Of a DNA stretch of 22,757 nucleotides, positions 1 to 7,658 are shown one piece after another. The DNA comes from Candidatus Altimarinota bacterium (GTDB lineage: Bacteria > Patescibacteriota > Gracilibacteria > RBG-16-42-10). The position numbers and the translations under genes are program-made. The stretch is from NCBI GenBank assembly GCA_017984655.1, contig JAGNZB010000005.1, positions 1-22,757 on the forward strand, given 5' to 3'. Every line of letters starts with the position of its first letter. Within the stretch, counting starts at the first letter, position 1. The notes beneath the pieces were generated by a model. It did not search any database. It saw only the letters and a list, made by a program, of their open reading frames with translations, and was not told the DNA's origin.

Positions 1-1
1 G

Positions 2-724
2 TCTGGAGTGGTACGTGCAGATCTTGTAGGTACCCATCAGCCACCTACCATCAATGATGCATATGCTTATCTGCGCCATAATTTCCATACAGGTACCCAA
101 GTAGTAACGCCAGCAGAATTTGGTGATGCTAGTACTATTGTTACTGACGATATCTGGCAGCAGGCTCTTGCTACTGGTCTGGATCCCCAATCTACTGCTG
201 TGCTCTATCCGCTACGAGCGGGATTGGCTTTTTATGAGGGGGCTCTTCGCCGTGGTTTTAGAGAGAACATTATGTTGGGAGTAGTTCGATCGCATGATAA
301 GGCTCAAGCTTCCTGTTATTTGGAGCCAACTCATCTTGCTGCAGACGCATTGAAGGCTTGTAGTGATGTGATGATTGTTGATCCGATGTTGGCCACTGGT
401 GGGAGTGTGGAGCTCAGCTTGGCTTATTTGTCCCAACGGTTTGGAATTGATGCTGCACAGGTCACGGTGGCATCGATGATTGCTGCACCTGAGGGAATTG
501 CTAGATTATTATCTGGAACAAAAATTCGTCATATTTTTGCCGGCAAGGTAGACCATGGTCTAAATGATGACGCTTATATTGTCAGTATGGGACTGGGTGA
601 TGCTGGGGATCAACTAGAAGCATATTTGCGAAAGATGGCTCCTATTTGGTTTGCGGATCAAAAACTATCAGCGAGGGAGTATGCTGTGCTTTGTGAAAAA
701 TTGCGTGTTAGTGTTGCAGCTTAA
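2..724 (+). CDS. upp: Uracil phosphoribosyltransferase, 5'-truncated by window edge
   Basis: This enzyme condenses uracil with PRPP to form UMP in the cytosolic pyrimidine salvage pathway. The PRPP-binding loop is visible as VDPMLATGGSV. Upstream lies YPLRAGLAFYEG, the counterpart of the family's PILRAG segment, and near the end is KVDHGLNDDAYIV...GLGDAGDQL, the uracil-binding region. The reading frame is open to the first base of the window. The GTG at 8 is possible, but alignment to the E. coli protein by memory suggests about ten N-terminal residues are missing, so the gene is probably partial. Two oddities are visible. The RNEETLEP-type flexible loop is replaced by RSHDKAQASCYLEP, and about 35 residues extend beyond the usual GDAGD terminus. 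The next gene starts 13 bases after the stop, so the two are probably co-transcribed. Family assignment is firm; the start is not. Confidence 0.9.
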   Translation, partial: SGVVRADLVGTHQPPTINDAYAYLRHNFHTGTQVVTPAEFGDASTIVTDDIWQQALATGLDPQSTAVLYPLRAGLAFYEGALRRGFRENIMLGVVRSHDKAQASCYLEPTHLAADALKACSDVMIVDPMLATGGSVELSLAYLSQRFGIDAAQVTVASMIAAPEGIARLLSGTKIRHIFAGKVDHGLNDDAYIVSMGLGDAGDQLEAYLRKMAPIWFADQKLSAREYAVLCEKLRVSVAA

Positions 725-737
725 TAGTATTTACTTT

Positions 738-941
738 ATGAAACAGTTCATTATTTTCTTTGCTGCGACATTGTTGCTCACCAGTTGTGGTGGTGAAGAA
801 GCTGTGCCTCCACAACAGAATATCGTTTCAACTGTGATACCGGGAGAGAGTGAGTCTTATGATCAAGGGCATGCTACTCCGACGCCAGCGGTGACTGACT
901 TTGATAAGAATCTTCGTGCTTTTGATGGTACTGAGAACTAG
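738..941 (+). CDS. Small predicted lipoprotein, 67 residues
   Basis: This short gene encodes a probable surface lipoprotein of unknown function. The ATG at 738 gives an ideal signal: MKQ, a hydrophobic stretch (FIIFFAATLLL) and a lipobox ending TSC at residue 16, followed by GGEE. The frame is open further upstream to 651, but that extension would overlap upp and bury the signal peptide, so 738 is preferred. The mature part is about 50 residues, rich in Pro, Thr and acidic residues, with no recognisable domain. The ATG follows the T-rich leader ATTTACTTT with no Shine-Dalgarno sequence. Its stop TAG (939-941) shares the palindrome CTAG with the stop of ftsK on the other strand. Function is not recognised; the lipid-anchor prediction is fairly secure. 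Confidence 0.7.
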   Translation: MKQFIIFFAATLLLTSCGGEEAVPPQQNIVSTVIPGESESYDQGHATPTPAVTDFDKNLRAFDGTEN

Positions 942-3151
942 CCTTGGTTTTCGATGATCTCTTCTTCGACTGATTGTGATGGCATTGGTTCTGCGGCAGC
1001 TACCATGATCTTGCGGGCTTTGGCTCCATCTGCGGGACCGACGATGCCTTTTTGTTCGAGGATGTCGAGGAGACGCGCAGCACGGGCATAACCGATGCGC
1101 AGATGTCTCTGTAGGAGGGTGGCTGAGGCTTTTTGGGTACGGATGACGAAAGCGATTGCTTCTTGTTCGAGGCTGTCTTCGAAGTTGTCATTGCTACCGA
1201 GAATGCCAAGTGTGCCAGCATTGGGAAGGCCCTCGGGAATTTCACGCTTCTCTTCGATCACATCAGTATGGTAGTCAGGTGAGGCTGTCAGTTTGATTTC
1301 ATTGGTGACTGACTTGATCTCTTCAGAGGTGACGTAGATGCCTTGGATGCGAATCAGACGGACATTGTTGGGGTCTTGGTACAACATATCACCAGCTCCG
1401 AGTAAGCTCTCGGCTCCTTGGCGATTGAGAATCGTGCGTGAGTCGATACCGGAAGATACTGTGAAGGCAATACGGGCTGGGATGTTGGCTTTGATCAATC
1501 CGGTGATGACGTCTACGGATGGTCTCTGGGTTGCTACAATCAAGTGAATACCGACAGCTCGGGCCATCTGTGCGATGCGACAGATACTGGCTTCGATCTC
1601 TTTGGCAGCGACCATCATCAAGTCTGCCAACTCATCGATGACAATTACAATGTAGGGGAGTTTCTCTTCTGGTTTTTTCTTGTTGAAATTATCAATATTG
1701 ACTTCGCCTGCTGACTCGAGCTGTTTGTACCGATGGTTCATTTCCGCTACAGCCCAACGAAGAGCAAGAATTGCCTTGTCTGGATCGGTGATGACAGGGG
1801 TGAGCAAATGAGGAATACCACGATAAGCATTCAACTCTACCCGTTTTGGATCGATCAAAATAAAGCGTAGGTCTTCAGGAGCATTCTGGTACAAGAGTGA
1901 AATCAGGACACTATTCATACAGACGGACTTTCCTGAGCCTGTAGCACCAGCGATCAGCAAGTGAGGCATTTTCTTAAGATCTGCTGTCACATACTCATTG
2001 TTGACATTCTTACCGAGGGGCAAGCGCAAAGGGGATTTGATGCCTTTGAAATTGTCACTGAGGACTACTTCTTTGAGCCGAACAATTGCTCGTTTCTTAT
2101 TCGGAATCTCAATACCGACTTTGTCTTTACCGGGAATGGGGGCTTCGATACGAATGCTTTCTGCTTTGAGCTTGAGCGCGATATCACTTTCTAGTGAGGT
2201 GATGTTTTTGAGTTTGACCCCGGTTGGTGGGGTGAAGGTGTATTGGGTGACTGTCGGTCCGAGATTGGCATCGACGTGGATATTGTCATCAGGTCGGATC
2301 ACATTGAACTCTAGCAGGGTCTGGTACAGTTTCTGGACATTGGCTTCGATCTCTTTGGGATCGTCTTGGGCTGTCTCCGTATTATCAGTCAGGAGGCTCA
2401 ATGGTGGGAATTTGTAATCACCATTGGTGGGGGTGGTGAGTCGTCCATGCTCTTCGTTGGTGATCGCACTGTTACTTGGTTGTGGTGAGCGAATGATATT
2501 ACTAGCCAACCCTGATGCTGGTTTTTGGACAGCTACTGGTGTATTAGCAATTGTGACCGCACTTTTTTTGATCTGGGCAGGTCCTTGGGTTTCGGCTTTG
2601 GTGGGCAAGTCATCTTGGACCCATTCGATAAAGCCGAATATTTTTTTGAGGGTAATGTCGAAGGTGATCAGGATGCCAATGATCGCCATCGCTACCAGGA
2701 CTACGAGGCTGCCAATGTCGCCCAAGAAATGGCGTAGGACTGATGAAATGGTAAATCCAACATAGCCACCATACAGTCCTGCTTTGGCAGCTACTAGGAT
2801 GGTATCTAGTGGTACAAATGAGTGGATGATTCCGAGAATGGCGCAATAGAATACTGTAGCACCAAAGATTCGCGCTGAAGAGGGCTTGAATACTGAAGAA
2901 AAGAAGATCAAGAGACCGGCTACCAACAGTGCTACTGGCATGATATAGCTACCATAGCCAAAGAGGCGGAAGAAGATACCGGCGATACTTTCGCCGACGA
3001 TACCTGCTTGTCCCATCAAACTAAGTGTAGCCAAGACCGCGCTGACAAGTAGAAATACTACAAGGATTTCGCGATTGGTGGAGCTTTTGAGTTTGAGCTT
3101 GGGGACTGGTAGTCTGATTTTGAAGCCGGCTTTTCTACGTCGTCGAGCCAT
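938..3151 (-). CDS. ftsK: DNA translocase FtsK/SpoIIIE
   Basis: This hexameric ATP-driven DNA pump clears and sorts chromosome termini through the closing division septum. The 737-residue protein has the full family layout. A basic N-terminus (MARRRRK) precedes about four membrane segments between residues 28 and 166. A linker of roughly 90 residues follows, then the alpha/beta/gamma motor. Walker A is GATGSGKS (402-409), Walker B is IVIVIDELAD (501-510), and ATQRPSVDVITG is at 540-551. A winged-helix gamma domain occupies about 660-718 (SATLLQRHLRIGYARAARLLD), the part that normally reads KOPS/SRS-type polar sequences. The linker is short compared with E. coli FtsK and resembles SpoIIIE/SftA-length proteins. 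The leader reads CATTCTCCCCCCCT directly before ATG, with no Shine-Dalgarno sequence. An extended -10 lies about 25 bases upstream. Confidence 0.97.
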   Translation of the reverse strand: MARRRRKAGFKIRLPVPKLKLKSSTNREILVVFLLVSAVLATLSLMGQAGIVGESIAGIFFRLFGYGSYIMPVALLVAGLLIFFSSVFKPSSARIFGATVFYCAILGIIHSFVPLDTILVAAKAGLYGGYVGFTISSVLRHFLGDIGSLVVLVAMAIIGILITFDITLKKIFGFIEWVQDDLPTKAETQGPAQIKKSAVTIANTPVAVQKPASGLASNIIRSPQPSNSAITNEEHGRLTTPTNGDYKFPPLSLLTDNTETAQDDPKEIEANVQKLYQTLLEFNVIRPDDNIHVDANLGPTVTQYTFTPPTGVKLKNITSLESDIALKLKAESIRIEAPIPGKDKVGIEIPNKKRAIVRLKEVVLSDNFKGIKSPLRLPLGKNVNNEYVTADLKKMPHLLIAGATGSGKSVCMNSVLISLLYQNAPEDLRFILIDPKRVELNAYRGIPHLLTPVITDPDKAILALRWAVAEMNHRYKQLESAGEVNIDNFNKKKPEEKLPYIVIVIDELADLMMVAAKEIEASICRIAQMARAVGIHLIVATQRPSVDVITGLIKANIPARIAFTVSSGIDSRTILNRQGAESLLGAGDMLYQDPNNVRLIRIQGIYVTSEEIKSVTNEIKLTASPDYHTDVIEEKREIPEGLPNAGTLGILGSNDNFEDSLEQEAIAFVIRTQKASATLLQRHLRIGYARAARLLDILEQKGIVGPADGAKARKIMVAAAEPMPSQSVEEEIIENQG

Positions 3152-3167
3152 AGGGGGGGAGAATGAC

Positions 3168-3185
3168 GTGTGGATGATACCACAC
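3168..3185 (-). promoter_or_regulatory. Probable ftsK promoter: extended -10 inside a small palindrome
   Basis: On the minus strand the sequence TGGTATCAT (3174-3182) is a good extended -10 (TGnTATCAT). It lies within a perfect 6-bp inverted repeat, GTGTGG (3168-3173) and CCACAC (3180-3185), separated by six bases. No good -35 is seen at 16-18 bases, which fits an extended -10 promoter. The palindrome could be an operator or a leader hairpin. The same 11 bases TGTGGTATCAT recur before the gene starting at 14222. Confidence 0.5.
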
Positions 3186-3282
3186 TAACTAAAAAAGTTC
3201 AGAATTGCGAGAGTGAGGAAAATTGTTTCCTGGAGATCAAATGCGTCAAGTACTTTAATGGGATCAGTTGCTGGAATGTTTA

Positions 3283-3310
3283 TTGCTATTGTTGTTTATT
3301 GTGTTATAAT
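3283..3310 (+). promoter_or_regulatory. Promoter of the lipoprotein gene at 3337
   Basis: A perfect -10 TATAAT lies at 3305-3310 with an upstream TG (extended -10, TGTTATAAT). A 4/6 match to the -35 (TTGCTA, 3283-3288) sits 16 bases away. Transcription would start near 3317, giving a leader of about 20 bases. Confidence 0.65.
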
Positions 3311-3336
3311 AATACATCGATTCTTTACAATTATTT

Positions 3337-4227
3337 ATGCGTTCCTCACCAAATGCTCAACATCCATCTCCGAGTACTCCTGAGCGTGTTCCATCATTAG
3401 TTTCACAGAGCATGCAGTCTGCTCGTATGGCTGTTGCTGGTTTGGGATTGTTGGCTAGCTTGTCCGGTTGTGCGACGACTAGTATTCACAGTGTTGATAC
3501 TGCAGAAGTGACTGAACGTACTAGAGATAGTGCTGGTGCTCGAGAGCGCTATGTGCGTGAAGTACACACTGATGGTTGGCGTCGGCTTGAGACAATTGTT
3601 ACTGCCAATCCTCGCTATCGTGCTCTTCAGTCAATTGTGGGGACGATGGTTCGTGCTGCTGCAGCATATACTGACGTCGTGCAATCTCACGAGGAACGTA
3701 CAGCGAACCGTGAGACATACTTTCAGTTGCTTTTTACTATCACACCGGAACAGAGTCATCAACTCGTTGATATTGTTGCTGCAAATACCGGAGGTAGTCC
3801 ACAGGAGCGTATTCAAATGATTCGGTTGATCAGTGCTTTTGTGACTGTTGCTCGCGAATCGATGTGGCAACCTGATGATCCTCAAGTTGAAATCAATTAT
3901 AATCAGATGGCCCTTCCATTGGCTCGCTTTGGTTTTGAGTTGGATGATGTCGTCGCTTTGCTTGATGTTGCTACTGCAGGTATCACTGACAACTTGGTTC
4001 GTGGTAATAGTCTGACGCCAGCAATTATGAGCGGCATTCGGCAGAATCTGCGTATAGCTCGTCTCACGCAAGCACAAGCACATTGGCTTGAGGGTATTTG
4101 TCGTACACTTTTGATTCGTAGTCTTGATACTCCTGAGTCACGTCGTCCTTTGCCAGCTGTTGCTGCTTTGGTGACCCCTTCTTTGTTGGCACAATTGGCA
4201 CATTTCGAGATCCGGGCTGCTCAGTAA
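3337..4227 (+). CDS. Orphan predicted lipoprotein, 296 residues
   Basis: The function is not recognised. The N-terminus carries a hydrophobic segment (MAVAGLGLLASLSGC) with a lipobox LSGC ending at Cys45, so the mature protein should be lipid-anchored outside the membrane. The first 30 residues are unusually long, polar and Pro/Ser-rich for a lipoprotein signal. Met26 (3412) or Met31 would give more typical signals. The start at 3337 is kept because the TATAAT promoter ends only about 27 bases upstream and the ATG has the local T-rich context (TTATTT). The mature part is mostly predicted helix with many Ala, Arg, Thr and Gln residues, little aromatic content and no catalytic motif I can name. 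It stands alone, with its own promoter and a terminator at 4249-4292. It could be a structural or envelope-stress lipoprotein, but nothing in the sequence decides. Confidence 0.75.
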   Translation: MRSSPNAQHPSPSTPERVPSLVSQSMQSARMAVAGLGLLASLSGCATTSIHSVDTAEVTERTRDSAGARERYVREVHTDGWRRLETIVTANPRYRALQSIVGTMVRAAAAYTDVVQSHEERTANRETYFQLLFTITPEQSHQLVDIVAANTGGSPQERIQMIRLISAFVTVARESMWQPDDPQVEINYNQMALPLARFGFELDDVVALLDVATAGITDNLVRGNSLTPAIMSGIRQNLRIARLTQAQAHWLEGICRTLLIRSLDTPESRRPLPAVAALVTPSLLAQLAHFEIRAAQ

Positions 4228-4246
4228 GGCTTTGGTAGTAACTATA

Positions 4247-4292
4247 AGTAGCGGAAGAATCTCTATTCAGTGAGATACTTTTCCGCTATTTT
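4247..4292 (+). terminator. Rho-independent terminator after the 3337-4227 gene
   Basis: The arms TAGCGGAA (4249-4256) and TTCCGCTA (4281-4288) are perfectly complementary. An inner pair, ATCTC and GAGAT, extends the stem. The 3' arm is followed by TTTT. The hairpin lies about 20 bases after the stop codon and 20 bases before argS. Confidence 0.7.
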
Positions 4293-4314
4293 GGTGATGC
4301 TTTAAATTTCGTGC

Positions 4315-6000
4315 ATGTCTAGTATCAAACAAGTGGTGCAGTCATTGGTCAAAGAGCTCTTTGACGTCGAGTTGGAGGAGGTTAGTTTTGAATTCCCCAA
4401 AGAAATTGGTTTTGGTGATGTTGCTTTGCCTTTGGCAATGCAATTGGCGAAGCCAACCAAGAAGAACCCTCGTGAGGTGGCTGAGGCTTTGGCCAAGGCT
4501 TTGGAGGCGAAGCATTTGCCTGAAGTCACCAGTGTGACGGTAGCTGGACCTGGCTTTATCAACATCACCTATAGTGACCACTATCTGCTCAGTGAGATCG
4601 CTCATGGCTTTGCAACGGAGCAGGATGCCAATCATGAACTGACAATTATTGTGGAGTACGGTAGTGAGAATATTGCCAAGTCAATGACCGTCGGGCATCT
4701 GCGTAGCAATATCATCGGTCAAGCTTGTGCCAATATGTACCGTCGGCTGGGGTGGAAGGTGGTGGCTGATAACCATCTTGGCGACTGGGGACTCCAATTT
4801 GGTAAATTAATTGTCGCTTATGAGCTCTGGGGTGACAAAGCAACTGTAGAAGCTGATCCGATCAATGAATTGGTAAAACTCTATGTACGGTTTCATGAGG
4901 AGGAAGAAAAGGATCCTCTCTTGACTGATCGTGCTCGTGAAGAATTTACCAAGCTAGAACAAGGAGACGAGAAGAACAAACAATTGTGGCGCTGGTTTTA
5001 TGATGAAAGTATGAAGGAGTTCCGTGAGCTCCATGCCATTCTGGATATTCATCATGATACCGAGTTGGGTGAATCATTCTATACGCCATGGCTAGCTCAT
5101 ATTGTGGAGCTCTGTAAAGAAAAGGGGATTGTTGCCACTGCTGATGATGGTGCTCTCTATATCGACTTTGGCAAAGAAAAACCACCGTTCTATATTCTGA
5201 AGAAAGATGGTTCTACACTCTACTCCACCCGTGATCTCGCTACGATTGAGTATCGCCTGACACAATATGCCAATGTCAAAAGGATGGTCTATTTTGTTGA
5301 TTATTCACAAAAGCTTCACTTCGACTCATTATTTGCTACTGCCAAAATGTTGGGGTGGTTCTGTCACTTTACTTTGGCTGGTTTTGGGCTGATTCGCCTT
5401 CCTGAAGGGAAGATGTCGACTCGTAAGGGGAATGCCGTGTACTTGCGTCACTTGATCAATGAGGGAATTGAACGTGCTGAACAAGTATTGACTGAGAAAG
5501 GGGTGGATATTCAAGGAGAGGAGCGAACTGAGCTGGCCAAGACGCTCGCTTTGGGAGCGATCAAGTTCAATGACTTGGTGCATACACGTACCGGCGATAT
5601 TGTCTTTACTTGGGATACTGCGCTGAACTTCGAAGGTGATACTGCTACGTACCTACAGTATACGTATGCTCGGATCAAGAGTGTGCTGCGCAAAGGGGAA
5701 TATACTGATGTTTCTGCTGCTGGTCTTAGCTGGACATTGCCCCTAGAACATCAAATCCTTTCACTCTTGGCTCGCTTCCCAGTAATCGTCGGTCGTGCTG
5801 CTGAGAGTTACCAACCCCACTTGCTCGCTCAGTATTTGCTTTCCATTGCTGGTATGTTCAACCAATTCTACAACGATGTCCAAGTGCTCAAGGCGGATAC
5901 AGCAGAAAGAACTGCGCGTTTATACTTGTTGGCACAAGTGGCTCATCATCTTGCTGATGGTCTTGGTCTTCTTGGTATCAAAGTACCAGAAAGAATGTAG
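4315..6000 (+). CDS. argS: Arginyl-tRNA synthetase
   Basis: This class I synthetase charges tRNA-Arg with arginine for translation. The 561 residues match the family's usual length. An N-terminal additional domain (about 1-105) includes the typical VAGPGFINI. The signature NIAKSMTVGHLRS (119-131) follows, and the KMSKS loop reads EGKMSTRKGN. An all-helical anticodon-binding DALR domain ends in the characteristic GIKVPERM. One departure is visible: the HIGH motif reads TVGH, with Thr where the first His normally stands (E. coli has MHVGH at the matching place). I read the codons directly (ATG ACC GTC GGG CAT), so it is not a frame artefact, though a base error is possible. The gene is monocistronic, bounded by hairpin terminators on both sides. 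No Shine-Dalgarno sequence precedes the ATG (leader AAATTTCGTGC). Confidence 0.96.
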   Translation: MSSIKQVVQSLVKELFDVELEEVSFEFPKEIGFGDVALPLAMQLAKPTKKNPREVAEALAKALEAKHLPEVTSVTVAGPGFINITYSDHYLLSEIAHGFATEQDANHELTIIVEYGSENIAKSMTVGHLRSNIIGQACANMYRRLGWKVVADNHLGDWGLQFGKLIVAYELWGDKATVEADPINELVKLYVRFHEEEEKDPLLTDRAREEFTKLEQGDEKNKQLWRWFYDESMKEFRELHAILDIHHDTELGESFYTPWLAHIVELCKEKGIVATADDGALYIDFGKEKPPFYILKKDGSTLYSTRDLATIEYRLTQYANVKRMVYFVDYSQKLHFDSLFATAKMLGWFCHFTLAGFGLIRLPEGKMSTRKGNAVYLRHLINEGIERAEQVLTEKGVDIQGEERTELAKTLALGAIKFNDLVHTRTGDIVFTWDTALNFEGDTATYLQYTYARIKSVLRKGEYTDVSAAGLSWTLPLEHQILSLLARFPVIVGRAAESYQPHLLAQYLLSIAGMFNQFYNDVQVLKADTAERTARLYLLAQVAHHLADGLGLLGIKVPERM

Positions 6001-6019
6001 TGCTGATGTGAGACTGATG

Positions 6020-6062
6020 AAAAGCAGCTTCTGTCTATCATTTATGGCTGAGCTGCTTTTTT
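6020..6062 (+). terminator. Rho-independent terminator after argS
   Basis: AAAAGCAGCT (6020-6029) and AGCTGCTTTT (6051-6060) are exact complements around a 21-base loop. The run of six T (6057-6062) closes a standard intrinsic terminator 20 bases after the argS stop. Confidence 0.85.
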
Positions 6063-6078
6063 GAAATGTTTCCTTCTT

Positions 6079-6084
6079 GAGGTG
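6079..6084 (+). promoter_or_regulatory. Shine-Dalgarno-like site of the GH18 gene
   Basis: GAGGTG stands eight bases before the ATG at 6093. It supports 6093 over the in-frame ATG at 6123, which follows a run of C. It is notable because nearly all other starts here lack such a site. Confidence 0.55.
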
Positions 6085-6092
6085 TTTGTGTT

Positions 6093-7610
6093 ATGAAACT
6101 TACGTCATTGAAATTCCCCCCGATGCGAAAGAACTTATTGGTGATCGTTTTTGCTATTTTAGTTATGATTCCTGTACAGCAGGCAACTGCTGCTCTCGTC
6201 AATCCTTCTATCTCAGCCTGGCTGCCTTCATGGGATTATGAGAAGGGGATGAAGTCGATTCGTCAGTATCCCACACTCTTTAGTGAGATCAGTCCTTTTT
6301 GGTATTACCTCAATACCGATGGCACCGTGGGTGTCAGTACGGGGGGAGAGAATGCTGAGTTTGTGAAGGAGATGCATAGTTTAGGGATCAAAGTGATTCC
6401 TAGTATTACCAATAGTTTTAAGGATGAGCGTGCTGGTTTTGTGATGGGCGATGAAGCCAAGCGAAAGGCTTTTGTCGACAAGATGGTGGGGATAGTGAAT
6501 AAACATAATTATGATGGACTTGATATTGATTTCGAAGGTCTGAAGCTTCCTAACAAACAAAATTTTATTGCTTTGCTGACAGCATTGGCGACTGAATTAC
6601 ACAAACACAATAAGTTCTTGACTGTGGCTGTGCAGGCCAAGACCTCTGATCCTGGTCCTTGGGAAACGGTACAGGCTCAGGACTGGAAGGCGATTGCTGC
6701 TGTGGTCGATCGGTTTCGGATCATGGCTTATGATGAGCACTATAGTGGTAGTACTACGCCGGGAGCGATCGCTTCCAAGCCTTGGCTCGAAGCAATCATG
6801 AACTTTGCCAAGACCCAGGTCCCGGAAGAAAAGCTGATTATTGGTATGCCAATGTATGGCTACAACTGGGGTACCGTAGAGAAGACCTATGCCGTCACTT
6901 TTGATGATGTCAATTATCTGCTGAAGAAATTTGCACCCAATATTCAGTGGGATGAGCTCAATAAAGTGCCGTTCTTTACCTATGATAAGCCAGGAACTGC
7001 TGCAGATGCTCCAGTAGATAAGCGTACTGTTTACTTTGAGAATCAAGATAGCATCGAAGCGAAGTGGAATGTCGTGAAGCAATATCCATTCGCAGGGCTC
7101 GTCTTTTGGCGACTCGGTGGGGAGGATACTACTATTTGGCAGTTTTTGGCTGAGGAGAAAAAGAAGCTGCTGGTAAGCAAACCCTTTGGTGATGTCAATG
7201 AAGAGCATTGGGCTCATACCTATATCCGAGCGCTGCGCAGCTATGATTTAGTTCAGGGTGTAGATAATACTTTCTTTCCCGAGCGTAACCTGACACGAGC
7301 TGAAGGACTCAAGATTGTACTCAAGGCTGGGCAGATTCCAGCAACTACCTTGCCGGTAGTTAGCCAATTCACCGATGTCAAAAAACAAGATTGGTTCGCG
7401 TCACTGGTGCTGACTGCTCGTGCTCGTGGTATTGTCACTGGTCAGGACAATCAATTCTCACCCCATCGTGCTTTGACTCGTTCTGAAGCACTGAAAATGA
7501 TCCAACGTGGTTTTGGTAAGAAAGCCCCAGCAACCCTGGTGAGACCTGATGATGTGATCTCTCGTGCTGAATTTGCCAAATTAGTTTCGGTTGGCTTTCG
7601 ATTACTGTAA
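6093..7610 (+). CDS. Secreted GH18 glycosidase with C-terminal SLH repeats
   Basis: The protein is predicted to hydrolyse beta-1,4-N-acetylglucosamine links in chitin or peptidoglycan at the cell surface. Residues 11-34 form a signal peptide (MRKNLL..., AxA-like end near ATAA). A GH18 TIM barrel spans about 36-355. The catalytic motif DxxDxDxE is intact as DGLDIDFE (141-148), with MAYDEH (211-216) and GMPMYGYNW (251-259) as further family hallmarks. The layout resembles the YaaH/SleL spore-lysin branch. Two S-layer-homology repeats follow (about 365-412 and 426-473), each with DV...W and the LTRAE/LTRSE motif. A third is only a fragment (482-505). These would anchor the enzyme to cell-wall polymer. 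GAGGTG at 6079-6084, eight bases before ATG, is one of the few Shine-Dalgarno-like sites in the window. A second ATG at 6123 would also give a good signal peptide. Confidence 0.9.
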   Translation: MKLTSLKFPPMRKNLLVIVFAILVMIPVQQATAALVNPSISAWLPSWDYEKGMKSIRQYPTLFSEISPFWYYLNTDGTVGVSTGGENAEFVKEMHSLGIKVIPSITNSFKDERAGFVMGDEAKRKAFVDKMVGIVNKHNYDGLDIDFEGLKLPNKQNFIALLTALATELHKHNKFLTVAVQAKTSDPGPWETVQAQDWKAIAAVVDRFRIMAYDEHYSGSTTPGAIASKPWLEAIMNFAKTQVPEEKLIIGMPMYGYNWGTVEKTYAVTFDDVNYLLKKFAPNIQWDELNKVPFFTYDKPGTAADAPVDKRTVYFENQDSIEAKWNVVKQYPFAGLVFWRLGGEDTTIWQFLAEEKKKLLVSKPFGDVNEEHWAHTYIRALRSYDLVQGVDNTFFPERNLTRAEGLKIVLKAGQIPATTLPVVSQFTDVKKQDWFASLVLTARARGIVTGQDNQFSPHRALTRSEALKMIQRGFGKKAPATLVRPDDVISRAEFAKLVSVGFRLL

Positions 7611-7658
7611 ATCCTTGGTACTGTGCCTGTGAGTATTCGTTAACTATCTCTTCGTTTT

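Noticed and set aside
1998..2765. Long plus-strand reading frames opposite ftsK
   Set aside because: They are antisense shadows of a well-conserved gene, with unnatural residue composition and no start context.
3170..3400. A 76-residue plus-strand frame in the ftsK-lipoprotein gap
   Set aside because: It runs through the TATAAT promoter and overlaps the start of the real gene. Its Cys/Tyr/Asn-rich composition is typical of translated non-coding DNA.
6597..7217. A 206-residue minus-strand frame opposite the GH18 gene
   Set aside because: The opposite strand encodes conserved GH18 motifs throughout, and this frame shows no family features.
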